Assembly: GCF_012910885.1 (NCBI RefSeq)
Contig: NZ_WTVM01000036.1
Span: forward strand, 1-32,756
DNA: 32,756 bases
DNA from: Azoarcus taiwanensis
GTDB taxonomy: Bacteria; Pseudomonadota; Gammaproteobacteria; Burkholderiales; Rhodocyclaceae
Direction of reading: 5' to 3'
Shown here in pieces: positions 17,604 through 25,002 of this stretch. Each line of letters opens with the position of its first letter. The first letter of the stretch is position 1. The translations under genes were made by a program, and so were the position numbers. A model generated the notes under the pieces. It was not told where the DNA came from and did not search any database. It saw only the letters and a program-made list of their open reading frames with translations.

Positions 17604-18362
17604 ATGTCAACAGAAGATCAGAAGCCATTGACGATGGCCAGCCTGCCACAGAAAAGCCTTGAATTATTTGATCGAGCTTGGAGCGCAAATTGGGCCTTGA
17701 GGCTCGTGTGTCTCGTATTGTTTCTGGATATGGCAATGATGCTGCGTACGGATCGAGGGCTGTGGCAATGGTCTCCAGGCGACATGGCGCTGCTGAGCGA
17801 TGTCGGTTGGGTTGCGCTCGTCATCGTCATTTTCAGTCTGGCTGTCGCCATCGTCATTCCTGCTGTACTGGTCGTGCTCCGTCAGATTGGCGCGCATCTC
17901 GTGTATTGGCTTTCGTCGCTTGTCCCAGCAGAGCGGTCCCATCAGCTTCCCTATCAGCGTCCGCTGGGGTATGCGCCTGCGCATGCCCTGCGTGATCTCG
18001 CCTTGCGCGAGAAAGATGAATTCCTGTACCGACGTTACGAAGAACACCTTCAATCGAAGGACGCAGCGAATGTCACCAAGCAACAGGTGGGGGAATTTAC
18101 TGCCGCCGCCATGCTGATGTCGCTGCTGGATTGGCTCGTGTCTGCTTGGGTGCCCGCCCGCGTTGGATTGATACCGGCGATCTATGGCCACATGGGCGAA
18201 TGGGGTTCCATCGTCGTCGCGATGGTCATCTTCTGTGCTGGCGCCATCCTGAAGTGGGCGTGGTTCGCCCCCTGGGAGCCGGATCTGATCTATTACCCGC
18301 CATTGGATCTGGCTTTGCGGGACAAGGAACGTGACGCACGGGAATGCGGGAAAGGCCACTGA
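17604..18362 (+). CDS. Membrane protein of unknown function at the cargo/conjugation junction
   Basis: A 252-residue protein with hydrophobic segments near residues 29-47, 66-105 (probably two helices), 165-195 and 203-223, and charged soluble stretches between about 107-160 and after 225. I do not recognise the family. Third codon positions contain many A and T bases (for example TCA, ACA, GAT, TTA, TTT near the start), unlike the strongly GC-ending codons of the siderophore genes, so its origin is probably separate. It converges on traI with only 21 bases between the two stop codons. The ATG at 17604 has no clear ribosome-binding site; an ATG ten codons later is no better. It may belong to the ICE backbone rather than the siderophore cargo. 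Confidence 0.65.
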   Translation: MSTEDQKPLTMASLPQKSLELFDRAWSANWALRLVCLVLFLDMAMMLRTDRGLWQWSPGDMALLSDVGWVALVIVIFSLAVAIVIPAVLVVLRQIGAHLVYWLSSLVPAERSHQLPYQRPLGYAPAHALRDLALREKDEFLYRRYEEHLQSKDAANVTKQQVGEFTAAAMLMSLLDWLVSAWVPARVGLIPAIYGHMGEWGSIVVAMVIFCAGAILKWAWFAPWEPDLIYYPPLDLALRDKERDARECGKGH

Positions 18363-18383
18363 TCGAATTGATGATCGGCTCCT

Positions 18384-20195
18384 TTACACGAGACGCAGAT
18401 AGGGGTTGTTCGGCGGGACTTCATCGAACAGGCATTGCGGCTCCTTGATCAAGTAGCCATGCAGGCGCCTGGTCTTGCGTGGCCCGGTGACTTCGCAGGT
18501 CCAGATGTTCAGGCCGTTGGCCTGCTTGCGATGCAGTTGCAGCTTCTCGAAACGCTTCTGCACCCATTGCCAGTCGTCAATGTTCTCTTGCCGGGCCAGT
18601 GCTGCGATGTGCGGGTGCTCCTGGGCGTAGCGCTGGAACACGCCAGGGCTGACGAGATAGACGGTGCGATCGACGGTATGCACCAGCGCCTTGGCGTCGT
18701 TGATGATCAGCCGGCGGGCGCTGACGCCAGCCCGCAACCACGCCATGAACTGCGTGCCGGAGGGCCTGCCGTCGGACGCTGTGTCCGGTGTCGGCTCGGT
18801 GGGCTGTCCGGATGTGCCCGCCTGCTGCGGGGGCGAGGCTTTGGCTGCTGTGTGCGTGGCGCTGGCCGGCAATTCGCTGGCCGACGCAGCGTCGGCGCCA
18901 AACATCGACAGCAGGTCGGCAACGGGATCGGCCATCGCTGGTGAGGGCGTTTCAAGGGACGGCTGCGCTGCGATGGCCGCAAATGCCGGTGCAGGTGAAG
19001 ACGTATCCTCATGCATGGTGCCGCGCACATCCTCCGCAGGCGCAATGTCTTCGACCGTCACCGTGCCGGCAAAGGGCGCGGGTCGCTCTCCGGCCTCCCA
19101 GATCAGCGCGGGCGACAGGCGCAGGAAAGTGAAGCTGTGGCTCCAGCCCGTGTCACTGGCGACGGTCGCCTTCCAGATGGCCTTGCCATCCTGGGTCGGC
19201 AGCGCGATACCGTGGTCCTGCAATACCGTGAAGACGGCGGTGTTGTTCGACGGAATGCCGTCGATGCCCTGGGACAGCAGGTGAGCGCGGAGTTTGTCGG
19301 AGACCGTCTTGCTGACAAGCCACAGGGCATCCTCGGTGAGCCAGCCATCGGAGGCTTCGGGCTGGTTCAGCTTCAACTGTTCCTTGAGCAGGTAGCGCAG
19401 CCCGTCCAGCAGTTTGCGCTGCAGCGCGTGCCTGGGCGCGGCCAGGGCACGGGCCGGATCGCCGCCCAGTTCCTGGGCCACGGAAGCCCGGTCGGCTTGC
19501 ACGACAAGTTCGCCCAGCACGCCCGCATGCTCGTACTGTCCGGCCAGGACATAAAGCAGTGGTGCCCACAGGGACGGATAACCGCTGAGCCAGTCCAGGA
19601 CATCGCGATCGAGCAGTTGCCGGTAGAGCAAACCTGTCGCGGCGCTGTGCAGGCGGTACTCGCGATCGTCGCGGTAGCGGAAGCGGTACGGCTGGCGCAG
19701 AGGGCCGTGCCAGGGGTGCCAGATCGAGCCGTCGACCAGTTCGACGTGCAGATCGACGGCGAGCTTGCCGATGTCGTGCAGCAAGGCCGCGTAGGCGACG
19801 GCGGCAGTCCAGGCTTCGGACTGTGCTGCCTGATCCTCGGGGCTGGCGCCAATGGGCAATAGATGGGACTGCCGCAGCTTGAGCGCATAGGCGACGATTT
19901 CCAGGCCGTGGTCGAGCATGCCGCCTGGGTAGGCATGGTGGTGCGCCTCGGAGGCCGGGAAGACCTGGACCAACTCCGCGTAGCGTTCGAGGGGGGCGCG
20001 GTACAGGGTGGCGAACTGCTTGCGCGACAGAGATGTGCGCTGCCAGATGTGTTCCAGCAGCTTCTGCCGGCGTGGTGTCGCCAAGAGCGACGCGGCCGAC
20101 TGCGGCAGTGTCAACCCTTTCGAGGGGGAAGTGGCCGGTGCTGGCGGCGGAGCGGCAGTAGCCGGGGGCCGCTTTCGCTGGAACAGGGAGAGCAT
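18384..20195 (-). CDS. traI: MOBH-family conjugative relaxase TraI (TraI_2, TIGR03760-like)
   Basis: A 603-residue relaxase of the PFGI-1/ICEclc type. The N-terminal TraI_2 domain carries the HHH triad (85-87), YPGG (89-92), His96 and the HD pair in LLHDIGKL (138-145). Together these make the metal site of the HD-hydrolase fold that MOBH relaxases use to nick the origin of transfer. A proline/alanine-rich linker (about 400-480) leads to the C-terminal TraI_2_C/DUF1528 domain (about 485-603). It should cleave one ICE strand and lead it into the recipient. Unlike F-plasmid TraI it has no helicase domain. The ATG at 20195 has AGGA about nine bases upstream. The gene is read away from the repeat-rich gap next to prlF, the likely site of action. 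Confidence 0.9.
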   Translation of the reverse strand: MLSLFQRKRPPATAAPPPAPATSPSKGLTLPQSAASLLATPRRQKLLEHIWQRTSLSRKQFATLYRAPLERYAELVQVFPASEAHHHAYPGGMLDHGLEIVAYALKLRQSHLLPIGASPEDQAAQSEAWTAAVAYAALLHDIGKLAVDLHVELVDGSIWHPWHGPLRQPYRFRYRDDREYRLHSAATGLLYRQLLDRDVLDWLSGYPSLWAPLLYVLAGQYEHAGVLGELVVQADRASVAQELGGDPARALAAPRHALQRKLLDGLRYLLKEQLKLNQPEASDGWLTEDALWLVSKTVSDKLRAHLLSQGIDGIPSNNTAVFTVLQDHGIALPTQDGKAIWKATVASDTGWSHSFTFLRLSPALIWEAGERPAPFAGTVTVEDIAPAEDVRGTMHEDTSSPAPAFAAIAAQPSLETPSPAMADPVADLLSMFGADAASASELPASATHTAAKASPPQQAGTSGQPTEPTPDTASDGRPSGTQFMAWLRAGVSARRLIINDAKALVHTVDRTVYLVSPGVFQRYAQEHPHIAALARQENIDDWQWVQKRFEKLQLHRKQANGLNIWTCEVTGPRKTRRLHGYLIKEPQCLFDEVPPNNPYLRLV

Positions 20196-20447
20196 GCGGG
20201 TGTCCTGGTGACGGGCCGGCCGGGAGGCCTTTTGGCCTTTTCGGGTAGGGCCTTTCCCCTTGCGCCCCGTTCCCTTGCCATTTCAGCCCTTTGACCGTTA
20301 CAGCCTTTGGATATAGAGCGGCGAGCATTGATCGTCCACAACCAATCCGGGGTTCAACAAGGCCGGATTGATGCGGGAAGGCTCACTATTGCCGTCCTAC
20401 GATGGAGGTACATGGTTGAACGCTGAAGAGCCCAATGAAACCTCATA
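20196..20447. other. traI upstream gap: candidate origin of transfer with GGCCTTT repeats
   Basis: No gene is visible here. GGCCTTT occurs three times close together (20226-20232, 20234-20240, 20249-20255), and two related GCCCTTTG / GCCTTTGG copies follow before about 20312. A perfect 8-bp inverted repeat lies at 20343-20370. Direct repeats beside an inverted repeat next to the relaxase gene are typical of oriT regions, and ICEclc is known to have an oriT near its traI. The nick site cannot be read from sequence alone, and the traI promoter is not obvious. Confidence 0.4.
20343..20370. repeat. Perfect 8-bp inverted repeat in the traI-prlF gap
   Basis: CAATCCGG (20343-20350) and CCGGATTG (20363-20370) are exact reverse complements separated by 12 bases. 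The structure is not followed by a T-tract on either strand, so it is unlikely to be a terminator, and there is no upstream gene to terminate. It fits a relaxase or accessory-protein recognition hairpin. Confidence 0.55.
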
Positions 20448-20476
20448 TGGACGAAGTAAGGAAGTTTCCTTACAAT
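20448..20476 (+). promoter_or_regulatory. prlF-yhaV promoter with embedded palindromic operator
   Basis: TGGACG (20448-20453) and TACAAT (20471-20476, 5/6 of a -10 box) are 17 bases apart. Between them lies the perfect palindrome GTAAGGAA-GT-TTCCTTAC (20456-20473). A repressor bound here would cover the promoter. PrlF is known to repress its own operon, alone or with YhaV, so this is the expected autoregulatory site. It also shows that an in-frame ATG at 20435 lies upstream of the transcription start and cannot be used from this promoter. Confidence 0.68.
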
Positions 20477-20503
20477 GCAGGCATTGCTATCAGGAGAGCC
20501 GCC

Positions 20504-20821
20504 ATGCCTGCCATTCACGAAGTTGCCACGCTGACATCCAAGGGGCAGATCACGCTCCCCAAGTCCATCCGCCAGGCGCTTGGTGCCGATACCGGCAGCA
20601 AGCTCGCGTTCGAGCTTCGAGGCAGTGAAGTGGTCGTGACCCGCGCCGATGCGGAGCACGAGGACCCGGCCATTGCCGCGTTCCTGGCCTTGCTGGCACG
20701 CGACATTGAAGCAGGCCGGAATGTTCGCGGTCTGCCCGAGGATCTGGCTCGCACGATGCTGGAGCACGCGGGCCACAAGGTGGACCTGGGCGATGATTTC
20801 GATGAGGACGTGGAAATCTGA
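20504..20821 (+). CDS. prlF: PrlF-like antitoxin (AbrB/SpoVT fold)
   Basis: A 105-residue antitoxin. The N-terminal half is a swapped-hairpin AbrB-type DNA-binding domain, with SKGQITLPKSIRQALG at 12-27 followed by the strand pair GSKLAFELRGSEVVVTR. The acidic C-terminal half (about 50-105, ending DDFDEDVEI) is the likely YhaV-binding tail. PrlF is a labile protein that neutralises YhaV and represses the operon through the upstream palindrome. The ATG at 20504 has AGGAGA six bases upstream and lies about 20 bases after the predicted transcription start. The length is near the 111 residues of E. coli PrlF. Its stop codon overlaps the yhaV start in TGATG, the usual coupling of antitoxin to toxin. 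In an ICE the pair probably serves to retain the element after excision. Confidence 0.88.
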   Translation: MPAIHEVATLTSKGQITLPKSIRQALGADTGSKLAFELRGSEVVVTRADAEHEDPAIAAFLALLARDIEAGRNVRGLPEDLARTMLEHAGHKVDLGDDFDEDVEI

Positions 20822-21279
20822 TGCAACAGCATGGCTGGACACTGCTGTTCCACGACAACCTGATCGAGCAGATGATGAAGCTGCGCGCGGCTGTGTTGCG
20901 CGCCCAAGAGAATGATCCGGACGGGTTCGGGTCCAATGCCAACGTCAAGTTCTTCCGGGCCTTGGTCCAGTTGATACAAGACGTGGTGCCGAGTGATCCG
21001 GCACGCGACGAATACCGTCAGGGCAATACCATGGGACCGGACTATCGGCACTGGCGGCGGGCCAAGCTCGGAAGGCGCTACCGGCTGTTCTTCCGGTACG
21101 ACTCCAAGGCGAAGGTTATCGTGTATGCCTGGGTGAACGACGAGCAGACTTTGCGCTCATCGGGTAGCAAGTCGGACCCCTACGCAGTGTTCGAGAAAAT
21201 GCTCGGACGTGGAAATCCGCCAGACGACTGGAGCGCATTGGTCGAGGCAAGCAAACCGGATTGGAGCAAACTGGAATAG
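20821..21279 (+). CDS. yhaV: YhaV-like ribonuclease toxin
   Basis: A 152-residue homologue of YhaV (about 154 residues in E. coli), a RelE-fold endoribonuclease that cleaves mRNA in association with the ribosome and is inhibited by PrlF. The basic core DYRHWRRAKLGRRYRLFFRY (about residues 74-93) followed by VIVYAWVNDEQTLR (about 99-112) is the conserved heart of the family. The C-terminal part (about 118-152) contains the conserved Phe-Glu-Lys-Met and aspartate/tryptophan-rich stretches. The chain is full length with no visible disruption, so the toxin is probably active. It starts in a one-base overlap with prlF and ends 27 bases before the next gene. Confidence 0.9.
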   Translation: MQQHGWTLLFHDNLIEQMMKLRAAVLRAQENDPDGFGSNANVKFFRALVQLIQDVVPSDPARDEYRQGNTMGPDYRHWRRAKLGRRYRLFFRYDSKAKVIVYAWVNDEQTLRSSGSKSDPYAVFEKMLGRGNPPDDWSALVEASKPDWSKLE

Positions 21280-21306
21280 GCATTCCTCATGTAGCAGGAG
21301 ACGACC

Positions 21307-21684
21307 ATGAACACCACGACCCGCACCAGCACCGCAGAACGCCTCGGCCGCGCCATTGGCCGGGGATGGCGTGCCTACGTACGCGGCGAGCGCCGGGTGT
21401 CGAACTGGCTGGTCTCGAAGGGCGTGCCGCGTGCTGGCGGCGCTGCGCTGCTGTGGGCTACCAAGCTGATCGCGGTGGCGCTGCTGTTCTACGTTGCCTC
21501 GTGGATAGCGGTTTTGTTCCTGCTTGGTATTGTTGCGGCATGGCTGGGGGGTAATTCGGCCGACCATGACGACCGCTGGACACAACAGGATGAACTGCGC
21601 AACGGCGAGGCGGGCTTCGGTCTGTATTCATCCGGCGGCCACCGGATCGACCCTCATGATCCGAACGATCCTTTCAACGACTGA
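21307..21684 (+). CDS. DUF3742 family ICE membrane protein
   Basis: A 125-residue protein typical of PFGI-1-type elements (DUF3742), of unknown function. Its basic N-terminus (RLGRAIGRGWRAYVRGERR, about 12-30) is followed by two closely spaced hydrophobic segments (about 43-82). The polar C-terminal tail is rich in Asp, Asn and Pro and ends DPHDPNDPFND. AGGAGA lies five bases before the ATG. The gene follows the toxin-antitoxin pair in the same direction and converges on the TraG-like gene, leaving only 15 bases between stops. It is commonly found beside the TraG N-terminal-domain gene in this ICE family, so it is probably backbone. Confidence 0.82.
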   Translation: MNTTTRTSTAERLGRAIGRGWRAYVRGERRVSNWLVSKGVPRAGGAALLWATKLIAVALLFYVASWIAVLFLLGIVAAWLGGNSADHDDRWTQQDELRNGEAGFGLYSSGGHRIDPHDPNDPFND

Positions 21685-21699
21685 GTTTCGATCAGCGCA

Positions 21700-23217
21700 T
21701 CACAAGGCTTTGCCGGCCACCTTGTTCACTCCTGAGCCTGCGCCGTCCCGGGCTTCCTTGGAGCCGACAGTCAGGTTCTGTGCGATAACCCCGGCTTTAA
21801 TCCCCACCCATCCCAGGGACGCAACCCAGAACGTCGGCAAAACCAGGAACATGGTCCCCATGACGAAGTTCAGCAGCATGTCGCCGAAGGCGTTGTTCAG
21901 CCCCACCAGCGGATCGAAATTGCTGTGCGGCCGGTTCCAGCCCCAACCCCATCCATAGAGCGCATCCAGGATGGTGCTATCGATCCAGCGTGCGAGCTGG
22001 AACCAGAAATCGACGAAGAACAGCGCAAACTGCACGACGCTGACGGTGACGACCGTCTTCAGGTCGTAGGTGCCCACGACCAGTACCAGCGGGATGCAGA
22101 TCACGAGTGCCATCTTGAGCAGCGCCAGCACCATCGGTAGCGCCTGCCGCACCACGTCCATTGCCGGGAAAGCCGCGATACCCCCGACGGCCATCCCCAC
22201 GTCGCCAGCCGCGCGCGTCACGATGTTCGGCAAGGTCTTGTCGATCTGGCCACCATAGTCCGTATAGACGCTGCCACGATTGAGCTTCTGCTGCCGCGGC
22301 GACGCGATCGCACGGATCACCGAATCGTCCACTTCGGTGCGGCTCAGGAAACCCGCCCAGCCCGCCAGCCGCGTGAGCAGGGTCGGGTCCACCTGGCCCA
22401 GCAGCCGTGCCCGCAGGCCGTTGCTGGCGTCAGCCCACCATTGCCGGCAGGTCGGGTAGCCGCCGCCGCTGGCCACCTGCGCAAGCCCTGCGTCGCGGGT
22501 GCTGTCGTAGGGCCAGTCGTCGCGCGGCATGCTAGAGCGATAGCTGTCGTAATAGCCCGCCGTGTCGGTGAAGAAGCGTGAGCCGATCCAGGTCACGTCG
22601 TGCATCTGTTCCTCATCAAGGTTCGGCCGCTGCATGAACAGCTTCGCACGGGCAGGGCCGTAGCAATCATGCGAGAAATCCGCGACCTCTTGAGCCAGCA
22701 CGGGATCGTCGATGCGCGTGGCGTCGATCTCCATGCGCATCTGCCGCTGATCGGTGCCGCAGGGAATCGCCGCCACCGACGCCCCGGTGACCGCGCGCGA
22801 TAGCGTGTGCATGAAAGCCCACCAGACCGGCACCTTCGCCGACTGGTTGTTGAGGGTGGAGAACGACTGCGACCAGCCCGTGTCGGTCGGCTGCGGCACG
22901 TTGACCTGGCACTGGGCCGAGCGCGAGCTGTCGTACTGGATGGTGTTGAGATCCACATCGATGAACGGGATGCCAGCGAACATCACCACCACGATGGCGA
23001 CAAAGACCCGGTTCTCGATGCGGGCTGCCGAAAGCACACCCTTGTTGCCCTCGTCCGCACCTTCCGAGCGGGCCTTGAGCCACTCCTGCACGATGATCGC
23101 CACGAAAGGCAGCGCGAAGACGCCGCTGGACACCAACACGGCCCAGATGCCGTTATGGACGATCCACGAAACCAGCGTCAGGTAGTACTCCAGGTAGTCG
23201 GTTGTGAAGAGCGTCAT
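21700..23217 (-). CDS. traG: TraG N-terminal domain conjugal transfer membrane protein
   Basis: A 505-residue inner-membrane protein matching the TraG N-terminal family of mating-pair formation proteins. Hydrophobic segments lie near 13-45 and 74-88. A long, probably periplasmic region with scattered cysteines (about 95-330) follows, and a cluster of hydrophobic segments lies at about 335-480. In F-type systems TraG N-terminal parts help pilus assembly and mating-pair stabilisation; ICE versions are usually this short and lack the entry-exclusion C-terminal domain. This is the last gene of the minus-strand conjugation operon. A G-rich stretch (GGGGGGA) about nine bases before the ATG serves as ribosome-binding site. 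Confidence 0.87.
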   Translation of the reverse strand: MTLFTTDYLEYYLTLVSWIVHNGIWAVLVSSGVFALPFVAIIVQEWLKARSEGADEGNKGVLSAARIENRVFVAIVVVMFAGIPFIDVDLNTIQYDSSRSAQCQVNVPQPTDTGWSQSFSTLNNQSAKVPVWWAFMHTLSRAVTGASVAAIPCGTDQRQMRMEIDATRIDDPVLAQEVADFSHDCYGPARAKLFMQRPNLDEEQMHDVTWIGSRFFTDTAGYYDSYRSSMPRDDWPYDSTRDAGLAQVASGGGYPTCRQWWADASNGLRARLLGQVDPTLLTRLAGWAGFLSRTEVDDSVIRAIASPRQQKLNRGSVYTDYGGQIDKTLPNIVTRAAGDVGMAVGGIAAFPAMDVVRQALPMVLALLKMALVICIPLVLVVGTYDLKTVVTVSVVQFALFFVDFWFQLARWIDSTILDALYGWGWGWNRPHSNFDPLVGLNNAFGDMLLNFVMGTMFLVLPTFWVASLGWVGIKAGVIAQNLTVGSKEARDGAGSGVNKVAGKAL

Positions 23218-23232
23218 GGCCCGAATCCCCCC

Positions 23233-23601
23233 TCAGCCCTGCATCCACTGGCTGGCTTCCAGCGCCACGATGGCCACGACGCCCGCGATTTCGCTGCGCA
23301 TCAGGTGCCGCCGTGCCTGCACACCTGCGCCTTCCTGGTCTTCGCGCGCCAGCAGCCGGCGGCGCATCCAGACCCAGCCATAGGCCGTCGCCCCGTACAG
23401 GCACAGCCGCCAGATGAAGAAGTACCCTGCGGCGGCGGCCAGCCAACGCTCCCAGCCCGCCACGCTGCCGACCAGGTAGATGCCGGCGATGTTGGCCCCC
23501 ACCGCGGCGACGACGATGATCACCGTCCACAGCAGCGTCTTCGCCGCGCGCCGGCTGAACAGCCAGCGCAAGGGGCGCCAGCTCATGCGCACCGCGCTCA
23601 T
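23233..23601 (-). CDS. Small ICE membrane protein of unknown function
   Basis: A 122-residue protein with hydrophobic segments near residues 22-47 and 52-78 and possibly a third at 104-118. They are separated by a strongly basic, arginine-rich loop (about 79-102), so N- and C-termini probably face the cytoplasm. I do not know a functional name; a similar small membrane protein usually sits between the TIGR03755 and TraG-like genes in these elements. Its start overlaps the end of the TIGR03755-like gene by four bases (ATGA), and it ends 15 bases before the TraG-like start, so it is part of the transfer operon. A role in the membrane platform is inferred from position. Confidence 0.75.
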   Translation of the reverse strand: MSAVRMSWRPLRWLFSRRAAKTLLWTVIIVVAAVGANIAGIYLVGSVAGWERWLAAAAGYFFIWRLCLYGATAYGWVWMRRRLLAREDQEGAGVQARRHLMRSEIAGVVAIVALEASQWMQG

Positions 23602-24992
23602 GGCCGGCCTCCCGGATTGCCCTTCTGCAACTGGTCGAGGCGGTTGGGCACCGGGTCGCCTTCGTAGATGCCGCGTGAGCCGGCCGCACGCGTTCCGTGG
23701 CGCTGGATGATAGCCATGGGTGAGTTGTTCGCCAGCTCGCGGCGCAGTTCCAGCTCGGTCTTGAGGTTGCGGATCTCCCGGTCGAGCGTGTCGCTCTCGT
23801 GGTTCACGGCCTCGACCGCCAACTTGTTGGCCGCGACATTGGGCTCCTTCTTGCCAGTCAGCAGCGTGCGCTGGAGTAGCAACGCCTTCTCCAGCACCGA
23901 CGCCAACGCCACTTCGGATGCAAGGCGCCGCGCCAGCAGGTCCCGGTCCGGCTCGTCGCGCAGCGCCTCGATGACCCCGCGCGTGATCGGCAGCGATGCG
24001 CTGCCGGCCTGGCGCAGGTTCTCCGGCGTGGTGTTCTTGGCCTTGGTGATCAGCTCTTGCAGCGCCTGCAGCTTGGCGTCGTATTCCTCCTGGATCAGCG
24101 GCGTCAAGCCCACCCCGGGCACCGTCTCGGTCTTTGTGCAGGCCTCACACGTGCGCTGCTCTTTCTCGCCCAGCACCCGCGTGGCCCATTCGACGGCCTG
24201 CTGCGGCGAGGTCCATGTCTGGCAGGACAGGCTGGCGCAACTGGCAGTGGAGATGGCTGATGTATCGGTCACGCCGCGGCCGTTGACCAGGTTGTAGCCC
24301 GCACGGGTCACGTCACCGACGATCCTGATCGCGGCCTGGCCGGAACCGCCGGCATTGCTGCCCCCGACCCAGGGCACGCCGTCGTTGCCCCGGCGGCTTT
24401 CAGCCTGCTCGATGGCTGACACCGCGTCCGTGCTCGACACCGCATCGCGCAACGCCAGACCTTCGGCCATCTGGCTCCAGCCGAGCTGGCCCCCAGCGGC
24501 ATCGGCCATCCGCTCGGCCATGGCGCGGCATGTCAGCTTGGAACGGTCGAAATCCAGCCGCGCTTGCAGCACGCCATTTGTAAGAAGATTATACAAACCG
24601 GGATCGGCTCGCTGGATGATCAGCGCAGGCAATGACGCCACGGCGCTGGTCGCGTTCTGGATCACGTTGCTCATGATCTGCTGGAAGCCGTTCGTGATGC
24701 CGTTGAGCTGGTTGCGTAGGGTGGTCTGGATGCTCATGTCGCCGCAGATCAGGTTGCTGTTCCAGCCCACACCGACACCGATCGAGCGCATGCCAGCAGC
24801 ACGCCCCATGGAGACCGCGCTGCCACCGCCGATGGAATACATGACGTCATCGCCGATGACGGTGCCGCTGTTCTGGAATCCCACCTGTGCCCAGGCCACG
24901 CCACAACCCAAGGCAAGCGCCGCAGCCAGTGCTGCAGGACGCACCATGCAGTATGCCGAGTTGCAGATATTCGTCGATGCTGAACGCCTCAT
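23598..24992 (-). CDS. ICE protein of the PFL_4711 family (TIGR03755-like), periplasmic, TraH-like role
   Basis: A 464-residue exported protein conserved in PFGI-1-type ICEs (TIGR03755). A hydrophobic signal segment (about residues 16-34, ending GVAWA) follows a polar N-terminus. The mature part contains glycine-rich stretches, a CEACTK cysteine pair in the middle and a long alpha-helical, charged region with coiled-coil character near the C-terminus. It probably takes part in pilus assembly in the periplasm, in the place held by TraH in F-type systems. The start at 24992 was chosen because GAGGGTG lies just upstream and only ten bases separate it from the TraU-like stop. A longer frame to 25088 would overlap that gene by over 80 bases. 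Codons around 24577-24600 are unusually AT-rich. Confidence 0.82.
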   Translation of the reverse strand: MRRSASTNICNSAYCMVRPAALAAALALGCGVAWAQVGFQNSGTVIGDDVMYSIGGGSAVSMGRAAGMRSIGVGVGWNSNLICGDMSIQTTLRNQLNGITNGFQQIMSNVIQNATSAVASLPALIIQRADPGLYNLLTNGVLQARLDFDRSKLTCRAMAERMADAAGGQLGWSQMAEGLALRDAVSSTDAVSAIEQAESRRGNDGVPWVGGSNAGGSGQAAIRIVGDVTRAGYNLVNGRGVTDTSAISTASCASLSCQTWTSPQQAVEWATRVLGEKEQRTCEACTKTETVPGVGLTPLIQEEYDAKLQALQELITKAKNTTPENLRQAGSASLPITRGVIEALRDEPDRDLLARRLASEVALASVLEKALLLQRTLLTGKKEPNVAANKLAVEAVNHESDTLDREIRNLKTELELRRELANNSPMAIIQRHGTRAAGSRGIYEGDPVPNRLDQLQKGNPGGRP

Positions 24993-25002
24993 CGCCGCAC
25001 CC

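Noticed and set aside
20435-20503. Longer PrlF start at 20435
   Set aside because: It lies upstream of the predicted promoter and operator, and has no ribosome-binding site; the ATG at 20504 has AGGAGA at good spacing and gives the usual family length.
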